From an uncultured Duodenibacillus sp. (GTDB taxonomy: Bacteria; Pseudomonadota; Gammaproteobacteria; Burkholderiales; Burkholderiaceae_F), in assembly GCA_944390745.1 (NCBI GenBank), contig CALXQK010000010.1, positions 1 to 64,000 of the forward strand: a DNA stretch of 64,000 bases. The letters run 5' to 3'. The notes under the pieces were generated by a model. It saw nothing but the letters and a program-made list of their open reading frames with translations. It ran no database searches and was not told the DNA's origin. The position numbers were made by a program, and so were the translations under genes. Shown piece after piece: positions 51,455 to 60,315 of this stretch (the first letter of the stretch is position 1; each line of letters starts with the position of its first letter).

Positions 51455-52837
51455 CTATTGTCCCTGCAGGAAGGCGCCCATCGGGTCGCGGGCGCTTGGG
51501 ACGGCGCCCGATCCCGAGGGCGAGGCCGGGCGGGAGTCTGCGCTAGCCGGAACGGCGGCAGGCTGCGCGCCCTGCTGCGTGCGACCCGCCTCAAGCTGGG
51601 CCTTGATGCGCGCTTTCTCCCGCGCGTTCCAGGCCTCGCGTGAGGCATCGGCCTTGACCATGGCCTCGCGCACGGCCGCGGCTGCCGTCGGGTTGAACTT
51701 CAGGCGGAAATCCGCGATCGCCTTGTTGTTGGCAAGGACGCGCACGGGGACAACGGCCGTGGAGGCGCGACCGCCCTTGCGGTCTGTCGCCGCCGGCCGC
51801 ACCACCTCGGCAAAGCCCACGGTGATGGCGTTGCGGTTGACGGGCTGCACGCCCAGATCCGAGCTTGCCACCGACTCGCCCGGCATGAGTTCAAGCACGC
51901 GCGTGCCCTGAATATAGCGGATGCGCCACAGTCCTGTCTGCCGCGCGCCGTCGGTGCGGGGTTCGCAGAAGATGCTGCGGCTGCTCACGGGAACAAGCGA
52001 GAAGCTGCCGCTGTCGGAAAGCTGGCGGCTGCGCCGCGAGCGGGGCTTGGCCTGCGAGTCGTTGGGCGTGAAGATCACGCCGTAGGGCTGGGCGGCAACA
52101 TAGCTCACGTAGGACAGGCAGAAGGGCGTGGTCTTGGAGAACTGCGCCACCAGGCGCTCCAGTGTGGCCGCGCCGGTGAAGGCGCTCGAGGAGGGCTGCA
52201 CGATTTCATCGTCGCCGAGCCAGTAGGTGGCGATGTAGGCGCGGGAGTCCTCCGGGAACTTGGCGTCGGCCGACATGAACCAGGCGAGCTCGTCGGGCTG
52301 GTTGTTGCTGTTGCGCAGGAACTGGCGGATGGGCTTGCCGGAGATGTCGAACGCGCGCAGCTCGACGGCCATGTTGAAGGGCGTCTCGCCCGCGTTGCGA
52401 AGCAGGATGCGGCCGTCGCCGAGCCTTTCGACGGACATGCGGCCGCTGTTGGGCATCGCGACGCCCGAGCGGTACAGCGTGCTTGCTCCAGTCCCCCAGT
52501 TGAAGGCGCGCTCCCCGTCGCCCTCAATCGTTTCTGAAACGTCCCAGAGGCCGTCGCCGGCCGGGCGGATCTGCACGAAGCTCGCCTGCTTGTCGTGGAA
52601 GGCGTAGATGCCCTCGGTGAGCGCCTCCACGGGGTCAATCTTGAGTTCCGTGCTTCTGAGTGGCGCTCGAACCGTCGACTCGGGCTTCCAGGTGACATCG
52701 GTAAATTCCTTGTAGTCAGCCTTGGGATTGAGTTCCGGAGCGGGAGTCGAACAGCCGTTCAGAACAAGAACGGCGCCTGAGACGGCGGCCGCAAGAAGCG
52801 CTTGACGCAGACTGATGTGCAGACGACGGGGATTCAC
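51455..52837 (-). CDS. Unrecognised large lipoprotein
   Basis: Predicted lipoprotein of about 460 aa that I do not recognise. The signal peptide ends in lipobox LNGC with Cys29; GTG 52837 is the start that gives a compact signal peptide, with GGAG 11 bases upstream. The mature part looks beta-rich, with a stretch reminiscent of periplasmic sandwich domains (AETPFNMAVELRAFDISGK) and a cysteine pair far apart (FCLSYVSY, IFCEPR). The end is a charged helix rich in Ala, Arg and Lys, then a low-complexity Ala/Pro/Ser tail. It stands alone between hppA and folD. A role in the envelope is inferred only from the lipobox. Confidence 0.65.
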   Translation of the reverse strand: MNPRRLHISLRQALLAAAVSGAVLVLNGCSTPAPELNPKADYKEFTDVTWKPESTVRAPLRSTELKIDPVEALTEGIYAFHDKQASFVQIRPAGDGLWDVSETIEGDGERAFNWGTGASTLYRSGVAMPNSGRMSVERLGDGRILLRNAGETPFNMAVELRAFDISGKPIRQFLRNSNNQPDELAWFMSADAKFPEDSRAYIATYWLGDDEIVQPSSSAFTGAATLERLVAQFSKTTPFCLSYVSYVAAQPYGVIFTPNDSQAKPRSRRSRQLSDSGSFSLVPVSSRSIFCEPRTDGARQTGLWRIRYIQGTRVLELMPGESVASSDLGVQPVNRNAITVGFAEVVRPAATDRKGGRASTAVVPVRVLANNKAIADFRLKFNPTAAAAVREAMVKADASREAWNAREKARIKAQLEAGRTQQGAQPAAVPASADSRPASPSGSGAVPSARDPMGAFLQGQ

Positions 52838-52869
52838 GGCGAAGGATTCTCCGAATCGATGGGTTGATG

Positions 52870-52904
52870 AAAAAAGCGCCGGCGGCGTCAGTCCCGACGC
52901 CGCC
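52870..52904 (-). promoter_or_regulatory. Terminator-like hairpin in the lipoprotein leader (possible attenuator)
   Basis: On the minus strand GGCGGCGTC, loop GGGACT, GACGCCGCC is followed by GGCGC and six T, ending 33 bases before the GTG start of the lipoprotein gene. A TAAAAT -10 candidate lies about 25 bases upstream of the hairpin, so the hairpin would be in the leader. The rest of the gap 52838-53140 holds the hppA terminator (53062-53113) and nothing else I can name. Confidence 0.45.
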
Positions 52905-53061
52905 CGGGCTTGTGATGTGCTTCCCATTTTAGTGAAGAACTCCCGCCGATAACCCGCGGCGCCGGACTGTCGACGGCTGATGCTCCTTCTGGCCGAAAGG
53001 GTTTGCCCGAAGACGCAGTGCGCACGCACCGGGCGCGGCTGCTCGATTCAGGACCCGGGGC

Positions 53062-53113
53062 AAAAAAACAGCGCCGCAGCCGGCGCTCCGAAAACCGGAG
53101 GCGGCTGCGGCGC
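53062..53113 (-). terminator. Terminator of hppA
   Basis: GCGCCGCAGCCG (53071-53082) pairs with CGGCTGCGGCGC (53102-53113) with an inner CCG/CGG pairing; on the minus strand a TG and seven T follow. Confidence 0.8.
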
Positions 53114-53140
53114 AGGATGAAGCGCTCTTTTTAGAAAGAA

Positions 53141-55189
53141 CTAGAGCAGCGGCACGATCAGAAGCGCCACGATGTTGATGATCTTGATGAGCGGGTTGAC
53201 GGCGGGACCGGCGGTGTCCTTGTAGGGATCGCCCACGGTGTCGCCCGTGACGGCGGCCTTGTGGGACTCGCTTCCCTTGCCGCCGAAGTGGCCGTCCTCA
53301 ATGTACTTCTTGGCATTGTCCCAGGCGCCGCCGCCCGTGGTCATCGAGATGGCCACGAAGATGCCCGTGACGATGGTGCCCATCAGCACGCCGCCCAGGG
53401 CCTGCGGGCCGAGCAGCAGGCCGACGAGAATCGGCACGACCACGGGAAGGATCGAGGGAACGATCATTTCCTTGATGGCCGCTCCGGTGAGCATGCCGAC
53501 GGCCTTGGAGTAGTCGGGCTTGGCCTTGCCCTCCATGATGCCCTTGATCTCCTTGAACTGGCGGCGCACCTCGATCACGACGCTGCCCGCGGCGCGGCCG
53601 ACGGCCTCCATGGCCATGGCGCCGAAGAGGTAGGGGATCAGACCGCCGATGATGAGGCCGGCGATCACATAGGGGTTGGAGAGGTCAAACGTGAAGTCCA
53701 CGTTGAAGTTCTGCTTGAGGGCGTGCGTGTAGTCGGCAAAGAGCACGAGCGCGGCCAGACCGGCCGAGCCGATGGCGTAGCCCTTGGTGACGGCCTTGGT
53801 GGTGTTGCCCACGGCGTCGAGCGGATCGGTCACGGCGCGCACCTTCTCGTCGAGCTCGCTCATTTCCGCAATGCCGCCGGCGTTGTCGGTGATCGGGCCG
53901 TAGGCGTCAAGCGCCACGATGATGCCGGCCATCGTCAGCATGGACGTGGCGGCAATGGCGATGCCGTACAGGCCCGCGAGCAGGTAGCTCACGAGGATGG
54001 CGGCGACGACGGCGATCACGGGCAGGGCCGTGGCCTTCATCGAGACGGCCAGACCGGCAATGATGTTGGTGCCGTGGCCGGTGGTCGAGGCCTTGGCGAC
54101 GTCCTGCACGGGCTTGTATTCCGTGCCAGTGTAGTACTCGGTGATGACCACCATCAGGCCGGTGAGCACGAGGCCCACGAGGGCGGTGCCGAAGAGCTTG
54201 CCGGTGGTGACGCCCTCGGGCAGCATGGCCGGATCGCTGAAGACGAAGTCGCCCACAAACCAGAAGGCGACGGCGGCGATCACGCCCGAGACGATCAGAC
54301 CGCGGTACAGGGCGGTCATGATCTTCTTGCCCGGGATGTACTTCACGAAGAACGTGCCGATGATCGAGGCGACGATCGAGACCGCGCCGAGCATCAGGGG
54401 ATATTCAACCATGCGCATTGCATCGCCCGAGGTCGCCAGGGCGCCGATCATCATCGTGGCGATCAGCGTCACGGCATAGGTCTCGAACAGGTCGGCCGCC
54501 ATGCCGGCGCAGTCGCCGACGTTGTCGCCGACGTTGTCGGCAATCACGGCCGGGTTGCGGGGATCGTCCTCGGGAATGCCGGCTTCAACCTTGCCCACGA
54601 GGTCGGCGCCCACGTCAGCGCCCTTGGTGAAGATGCCGCCGCCGAGACGCGCGAAGATCGAGATCAGGCTCGAGCCGAAGGCCAGACCGATCAGGGGCTT
54701 GATCGTGGCGTAGAGGCCGGCGTCGGCCGGAGCGCTCGAGACGAGGAAGGCCATGTAGCCGGCCACGCCGAGAAGACCCAGACCCACCACGAGCATGCCG
54801 GTGATGGCGCCGCCGCGGAAGGCGACGTTGAGGGCGCTTTCAATGCCGCTGGCGGCGGCCTGCGCGGTGCGCACGTTGGCCTTCACCGACACGTTCATGC
54901 CGATGAAGCCGCAGGCGCCCGAGAGAATGGCGCCGATCGCAAAGCCGATGGCGGTCTTGAAGCCGAGGGCGGGCACGAGTGCGATGACGACGAAAAGCAC
55001 CACGCCCACGATGGCGATCGTGGTGTACTGCTTGGTGAGGTAGGCCTGGGCGCCCTGCTGAATGGCATGCGAGATTTCCTGCATGCGGGCGTTGCCCGGA
55101 TCCTTGGCGAGAATCCAGCTGCGGGAGACGAGGCCGAAGATGACGGCCACGATGCCCGCGGCGATGGCGAGCCAGAGAGCTGTTGTCAT
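53141..55189 (-). CDS. hppA: Membrane-bound proton-translocating pyrophosphatase HppA
   Basis: Inner-membrane ion pump of 682 aa with about 16 helices that couples pyrophosphate hydrolysis to proton export. The catalytic segment [19 protein letters not shown] and the following [21 protein letters not shown] core hold the Mg-PPi-binding lysines and aspartates. Residue K465 in [10 protein letters not shown] replaces the alanine of K+-dependent enzymes, which marks the K+-independent, H+-pumping subfamily. ATG 55189 gives the usual short periplasmic N terminus. The gene is monocistronic between adk and the lipoprotein. Confidence 0.95.
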   Translation of the reverse strand: MTTALWLAIAAGIVAVIFGLVSRSWILAKDPGNARMQEISHAIQQGAQAYLTKQYTTIAIVGVVLFVVIALVPALGFKTAIGFAIGAILSGACGFIGMNVSVKANVRTAQAAASGIESALNVAFRGGAITGMLVVGLGLLGVAGYMAFLVSSAPADAGLYATIKPLIGLAFGSSLISIFARLGGGIFTKGADVGADLVGKVEAGIPEDDPRNPAVIADNVGDNVGDCAGMAADLFETYAVTLIATMMIGALATSGDAMRMVEYPLMLGAVSIVASIIGTFFVKYIPGKKIMTALYRGLIVSGVIAAVAFWFVGDFVFSDPAMLPEGVTTGKLFGTALVGLVLTGLMVVITEYYTGTEYKPVQDVAKASTTGHGTNIIAGLAVSMKATALPVIAVVAAILVSYLLAGLYGIAIAATSMLTMAGIIVALDAYGPITDNAGGIAEMSELDEKVRAVTDPLDAVGNTTKAVTKGYAIGSAGLAALVLFADYTHALKQNFNVDFTFDLSNPYVIAGLIIGGLIPYLFGAMAMEAVGRAAGSVVIEVRRQFKEIKGIMEGKAKPDYSKAVGMLTGAAIKEMIVPSILPVVVPILVGLLLGPQALGGVLMGTIVTGIFVAISMTTGGGAWDNAKKYIEDGHFGGKGSESHKAAVTGDTVGDPYKDTAGPAVNPLIKIINIVALLIVPLL

Positions 55190-55330
55190 AAAAGTTACTC
55201 CAGTCGGCGCGGCAGCTTGTTGTTGGATGTTTGAAGTTTCAAAAAAGGCGTCCGCAGCAGACGCGCTGTTTTCGTCGCTCCCTTGGTTTGGCTGACCGCG
55301 AAAACGGTTGATGCAAAAAAGCGGCGCGGC

Positions 55331-55371
55331 AAAAAATCAGGAACGAGAGCGCCGCAGGCTTCGTTCCTGAT
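55331..55371 (-). terminator. Terminator of adk
   Basis: ATCAGGAACGA (55336-55346) pairs with TCGTTCCTGAT (55361-55371); the minus strand continues with a run of T. Confidence 0.8.
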
Positions 55372-55388
55372 GGGGATGCTTGAATCGA

Positions 55389-56153
<765 letters not shown>

Positions 56154-56194
56154 TCAACCTTGTTTATAACCGTGCAATTCTAGCTGAAGGACGC

Positions 56195-56220
56195 AAAAAG
56201 GGCGCGCAGACTGCGCGCCC
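56195..56220 (-). terminator. Hairpin after kdsB
   Basis: GGGCGCGCA (56200-56208), loop GAC, TGCGCGCCC (56212-56220); the minus strand continues TTTTTGCG. It probably ends the lpxK-trm112-kdsB message before adk. Confidence 0.7.
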
Positions 56221-56302
56221 CCGGGCCCCCCTGTCCGGCCTCGTTCAGGTGGCTGGCCTGGATGCGGGAGCGCATCCAGGGGTGTTGATTATTGGATACA
56301 GG

Positions 56303-57070
56303 TCAGGGTCTCTTTTCGTAGACAGCGCGCACGCGCTCAAGGTCCTCGGGCGTATCCACGCCCGCCGGGAGATTTTCCTTGAGCACCACGACGCTGATGG
56401 CGTAGCCGTGCCAGAGCGCGCGCAGCTGCTCGAGCGACTCGAAGGCCTCGATGGGCGCGCGCTCGAGTTTTGGGAAGGCCTTGAGAAAGCCCGCCCGGTA
56501 GGCGTAAAGCCCGATGTGGTGGTAGGCCGGAAGCCCGGCGGGCAGCGCGCCGGCCGCGCCGTTTTTGAAGGCGTCGCGCGGCCACGGGGCCGGTGCGCGG
56601 GTGAAGTCAAGCGCCCGCGAGGCCTTGTTGAGCACGACCTTGACGACGTTGGGATTGAGAAAGCTCTCGAGACTTCCGATCGGGTGGGCGGCCGTGGACA
56701 TGGCGCAGTCCTGCGCCGCATCGAGGTCGGCGGCGACGGCCGCGACGACTCCCGTGGGAATGAGCGGCTCGTCGCCCTGCACGTTCACCACGATCTCGTC
56801 GTCGGACAGGCCGAGAATCTCCACGGCCTCTGCGAGACGATCCGTTCCGGTCGGATGATCGGCGCGCGTCAGAAGCGCGTCAATGCCGAAGTCGCGGCAG
56901 ACCGAAACGATCTCGGGGCTGTCGCAGGCCACGGTCACCGACTCGGCGCCCGAGGCGAGCGCCCGCTCGGCCGTGCGCACCACCATCGGCCTGCCGCCGA
57001 TGTCGGCAAGCGGCTTGCGCGGCAGGCGCGTCGAGCTCATGCGCGCCGGAATCAAGGCTTTGAAACGCAT
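56303..57070 (-). CDS. kdsB: CMP-Kdo synthetase (3-deoxy-manno-octulosonate cytidylyltransferase)
   Basis: Activates Kdo to CMP-Kdo for lipopolysaccharide core synthesis, 255 aa. The nucleotide-binding N terminus is IPARMSSTRLPRKPLADIGG, with TRADHPTGTDRLAEA near 88 and VNVQGDEPLIP near 110. ATG 57070 is the family start; the frame runs on upstream in another gene's territory. It follows the Trm112-like gene closely. Confidence 0.96.
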   Translation of the reverse strand: MRFKALIPARMSSTRLPRKPLADIGGRPMVVRTAERALASGAESVTVACDSPEIVSVCRDFGIDALLTRADHPTGTDRLAEAVEILGLSDDEIVVNVQGDEPLIPTGVVAAVAADLDAAQDCAMSTAAHPIGSLESFLNPNVVKVVLNKASRALDFTRAPAPWPRDAFKNGAAGALPAGLPAYHHIGLYAYRAGFLKAFPKLERAPIEAFESLEQLRALWHGYAISVVVLKENLPAGVDTPEDLERVRAVYEKRP

Positions 57071-57117
57071 TGCAAAAATCCTCAGTCTTTGATGGGGTCG
57101 GGCAAGGGGGCGGGGCC

Positions 57118-57327
57118 TCAGGCGGCGGGCTTGACGCGGGCCTTCTCCACCTCCTCGGGGGAGAGGTCGCGGGCCTCCTTCTCGAGCATGACGGGAATCT
57201 CCCCGATCATGCCGTAGCCCTTGGCGCACTTGGCGCACATGAGCATCGTACGGTCTTCGTTGAAGCGCAGCGGTCCCTTGCAGACGGGGCATACAAGCAC
57301 TTCGGTGAGTCGGCTGTCCATGGTCAA
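57118..57327 (-). CDS. Trm112/YcaR-like zinc-ribbon protein
   Basis: Small protein of 69 aa with two cysteine pairs, CPVCKG near residue 13 and CAKC near 31, forming the expected zinc ribbon, then the conserved GYGMIGEIPVML. Relatives act as partners of methyltransferases or are co-inherited with lpxK and kdsB; the exact role here is unknown. It lies between lpxK and kdsB. Confidence 0.9.
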   Translation of the reverse strand: MTMDSRLTEVLVCPVCKGPLRFNEDRTMLMCAKCAKGYGMIGEIPVMLEKEARDLSPEEVEKARVKPAA

Positions 57328-57408
57328 TACCGTGTTTGTGATGAGTTGAAGAATGGGAAGGGCCTTCGGCTCGCAGGGCCGTGTCCCTGCGCGGCCTCGC
57401 GGTGCGCC

Positions 57409-58476
57409 CTAGTGCGTAATCTCCTCGGTCACCGGCACAACGTCGATGTTCTTTCGGCGCGCCGCCTCGTAGACGCGCTCGAGCACGAACTGCACGAAAT
57501 AGGTGTCGAGCTGCGTCTCGAGCTCCACCACCCAGATGCGCTTGTCGCCGGCCAGTTCCGGGTTCTGGCGCACCTTGACGGCGTCCTTGGCGGTGATGAG
57601 GATGTAGCGGCAGTCAAGCCCTGCAAAGGGGTTGGTCTTGAAGTCGAAGTGGTCTCCAAGCGCCATGGTGCGCGCGTCGATGTCGTGGGCCTGCAGCATG
57701 CTGAAAAACCGCTCGGGCGCGGCGATGCCCGCGGCGGCCGCAACCTTCGCCTCCTTTTCGGCGATGCGGTGGCTCATGTCGTCGATCGTGCGGCGCTTGC
57801 CGTCGATCAGGCGCACGGCGTCCCCGAGCTGGTTGGTGGCGGCAAAGCGCGGCGTGCGGCTGGCGACCACCTCCTGCGTGGCGTTGAGCACAATGGCGTC
57901 GACCGTATCAAGCCGCCCGGGATCCTCGCGCAGGGGCCCTGCGGGCAGCACCCAGCCGTTTCCTAGGCCCCGGGCGCCGATCACGGCAAGCTCCACGTCG
58001 CGAGCCAGGCGCCGGTGCTGCAGACCGTCGTCGCTGATGATGACGTTGACCGAGGGAAACCTTGAGAGCAGCAGCCGCCCGGCGGCCACGCGGTTGCGCC
58101 CGACGGCAACCGGCACGCGGGCGCTGCGGGCAATCAGAAGCGGCTCGTCGCCCACATCGGCCGCCGAGGACTCGGCCTCGACAATCCGCTCGGTCTGCGC
58201 GGCGCGGCCGTAGCCGCGGCTGATCACGCCGGGCGTAAAGCCCGCGGCGCGCAGTTCGCGCACGAGCTGGATCGTGATGGGCGTCTTGCCCGTTCCGCCC
58301 ACGTAGATGTTGCCGACCACCACGACGGGCACGGGCAGATCAACGGGCGTCACGCGTGCGGCGCGTGCGCGGGCGATCGTTCTACAGACAAGTGAGAAGG
58401 GATAAAGCAGGCAGGCCGCGATCCCCCTGTGCGACCAGACCGTGTTGTGCAGGAATGCTTCAAGGGCGGCGCGCAT
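57409..58476 (-). CDS. lpxK: Tetraacyldisaccharide 4'-kinase LpxK
   Basis: Inner-membrane-associated kinase of lipid A synthesis that phosphorylates the 4' position, 355 aa. An N-terminal amphipathic or membrane helix (YPFSLVCRTIARARAARV) is followed by the P-loop VGNIYVGGTGKTP near 55 and ISRGYGR near 84. NVIISDDGLQHRRLARDVEL near 145 holds the catalytic aspartates. It starts the lpxK-trm112-kdsB group. Confidence 0.95.
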   Translation of the reverse strand: MRAALEAFLHNTVWSHRGIAACLLYPFSLVCRTIARARAARVTPVDLPVPVVVVGNIYVGGTGKTPITIQLVRELRAAGFTPGVISRGYGRAAQTERIVEAESSAADVGDEPLLIARSARVPVAVGRNRVAAGRLLLSRFPSVNVIISDDGLQHRRLARDVELAVIGARGLGNGWVLPAGPLREDPGRLDTVDAIVLNATQEVVASRTPRFAATNQLGDAVRLIDGKRRTIDDMSHRIAEKEAKVAAAAGIAAPERFFSMLQAHDIDARTMALGDHFDFKTNPFAGLDCRYILITAKDAVKVRQNPELAGDKRIWVVELETQLDTYFVQFVLERVYEAARRKNIDVVPVTEEITH

Positions 58477-58809
58477 GGCTCTGGCTCCCTGTCGAATTTC
58501 TGAGGAGGCGCCCCTGGGGCGCCGGCGGTCTGGACAGCAATGGTTGAGGGTGTTCGGGTGACATAAGGGGGACGGTTTGTCGGCGCTCTCGATCCGGTCT
58601 CTGCCTGTTTGTCTGCCAGAAGGCCGCAGGCTGCAGGCCGGCGGTGCGCCGCCGGCGCACGGGGGCGCAGCCGCTGCGCCCCGACAAGGCCGGATAAAAA
58701 TTTCACGTTAGCGGCGAATATTAACGCAAATGCACGCTGGTTTTCGTGACGGGCTTGCCTTGAAGGCGCAAATTTTCCCGCAAAATCAATCCGCCGGCGA
58801 AAGCTCGGC
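58477..58809. other. lpxK upstream region with two tandem hairpins
   Basis: TAATAT on the minus strand (58723-58718) is a -10 candidate, giving a leader of about 235 bases. Two perfect hairpins lie in that leader: GCCGGCGG (58637-58644) with CCGCCGGC (58649-58656), and GGGGCGCAG (58662-58670) with CTGCGCCCC (58674-58682). No gene is seen, and no clear terminator for the upstream RluA-like gene. Confidence 0.4.
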
Positions 58810-60201
58810 CTAGAAGTCGGGAAAGTCTGCGGGCGCTTCAAAGTGCACAAGCGCACCGGTGCGCGGGTGCGCAAACTCCAGGCTCTGCGCATGCAGGCAC
58901 AGCCGCGTGCCGCCTTCCTCGGCCTCAAGGCCCATGCTTCCGTAGAACGGATCGCCGTCGATGGGCAGCCCCAGCCCCTTGGCGCAGTGAAGCCGCAGCT
59001 GGTGCGTGCGGCCCGTCTCGAGCGTGAGCGCAACAAGGCTCTTGCGCCGGCCGCAGGTCTCGACGCTCTGAAGGACTTGATAGTGCGTGCGGGCCTGTCT
59101 GCCGCCGCAGGACTCCGTCAGAAGACACTGCCGCGGGCGGTCAAGCCAGTTCAGCCCGAGCGGCAGGTCAATCGTGCCCTCGGCCGGGGTTTTCGGGGAA
59201 AGCTCGGCCTCGAGGCGCGCCACGTAGACCTTGCGGGCGCTGCGCGCGCGAAAGCTCTCGTTCATGCGTGCGAGCGCCTGCTTGTTGCGCGCAAAGGCAA
59301 GCACGCCTGAGGTGTCGAGATCGAGCCGGTGCACGACGAAGAGCTCGCCGTGGGTCTTTTCGAGAATGGACTTGGCGCTCACCTTTTCGCGCACGCCGGG
59401 CACCGACCCGAGGCGCGCAGGCTTGTTGATGACGAGCATGTCGGCGTCCTCGTGGAGCGTCTCGATGGCCGGAGCCGACTCCTCGCTTTGCATGGGCCTG
59501 GCCGTCTCGTGGGGGCGCCCCTCGAGCATCCACTCAAGCCAGAAGCGCGCCCCTGAGCGCGGGGCGTAGAAGGTCTGGTCATGGCGGCACTCCCAGACGG
59601 GGGACTGCCCGACCCACCACTCGCCGAGCGCCGCCAGGCGCGCCCCGGGGCGCTCGGTGTTGAGATATTGAACGAGCCGCACCGCTGGGTCGGTGAGCGA
59701 CTCGGCGATGACGCGCCGCCACAGCGCGCGGCGCAGCGTCTGCTCCCTGCCTCCCTGGTAGAACTCGCGGTCCGGGTACGGCGCGAAGATTTCCTCGATG
59801 CGCTCGGCCAGGGACTTTTTCTCGCCGCGGCCGTTGGTCATCGTCACGGGCCGCACGGCGCGCTCGGCCATCGGCAGCCAGAGATCGGCAAGGCTGAGCT
59901 TTTCCAGCGGCTTGTCGGCGGCTGCTGGCGCGGGCTCAAGCGCGTAGATGAATTCAGCCGCGCCGCGCTCAAGCACCACCGCCGCCGCCATGCGGCCGCA
60001 GAAGTCTTCGGGCGCCACGGAGTCGGACGCGGCAAGCTCCCGGGCCCGAAGCAGCGCCGCGCAGGGCGCGCGCGTGAAGGGGTCGGCCATGGGTCCGGCG
60101 GCAAGCTCAGGCGTGACGCCCGAGTCTTCAGGCCGGACGCTGCGGACGGCAAACGGGGTGCGCATGAGCGCAAGACGCTCGGTGAGGGTGAGGTGCTTCA
60201 T
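58810..60201 (-). CDS. RluA-family RNA pseudouridine synthase with long N-terminal extension
   Basis: Enzyme converting uridine to pseudouridine in rRNA or tRNA, 463 aa. The catalytic domain fills roughly residues 246-463: DMLVINKPARLGSVPG, the catalytic HRLDLDTSG near 290 with its aspartate, NKQALARMNESFR and ALTLETGRTHQLRLHCA near 395. The first roughly 245 residues match no S4 or other domain I recognise. They are helical, contain SLAERIEEIFAPYPD and end in a short WECRHDQTFYAPRSG section. The gene is far longer than RluA (219 aa) and RluD (326 aa). It is probably monocistronic; RNA target unknown. Confidence 0.85.
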   Translation of the reverse strand: MKHLTLTERLALMRTPFAVRSVRPEDSGVTPELAAGPMADPFTRAPCAALLRARELAASDSVAPEDFCGRMAAAVVLERGAAEFIYALEPAPAAADKPLEKLSLADLWLPMAERAVRPVTMTNGRGEKKSLAERIEEIFAPYPDREFYQGGREQTLRRALWRRVIAESLTDPAVRLVQYLNTERPGARLAALGEWWVGQSPVWECRHDQTFYAPRSGARFWLEWMLEGRPHETARPMQSEESAPAIETLHEDADMLVINKPARLGSVPGVREKVSAKSILEKTHGELFVVHRLDLDTSGVLAFARNKQALARMNESFRARSARKVYVARLEAELSPKTPAEGTIDLPLGLNWLDRPRQCLLTESCGGRQARTHYQVLQSVETCGRRKSLVALTLETGRTHQLRLHCAKGLGLPIDGDPFYGSMGLEAEEGGTRLCLHAQSLEFAHPRTGALVHFEAPADFPDF

Positions 60202-60261
60202 GAGGACGGGCTGCGAGAAACCATTCGGGCGAAATCTTACCGGCAGCCGCAGGCCGCCTTC

Positions 60262-60291
60262 AAAAAAAGAGATCCGCCCGAAGGCGGATCT
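60262..60291 (-). terminator. Terminator of tctCBA
   Basis: AGATCCGCC (60270-60278), loop CGAA, GGCGGATCT (60283-60291); the minus strand continues C and seven T. Confidence 0.8.
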
Positions 60292-60315
60292 GCGGACTGC
60301 GCGGGCCCGGGCGGG

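Noticed and set aside
53261-55234. 657-codon open frame opposite hppA
   Set aside because: Its His/Asp/Gly-rich low-complexity composition reflects antisense reading of the hppA membrane helices.
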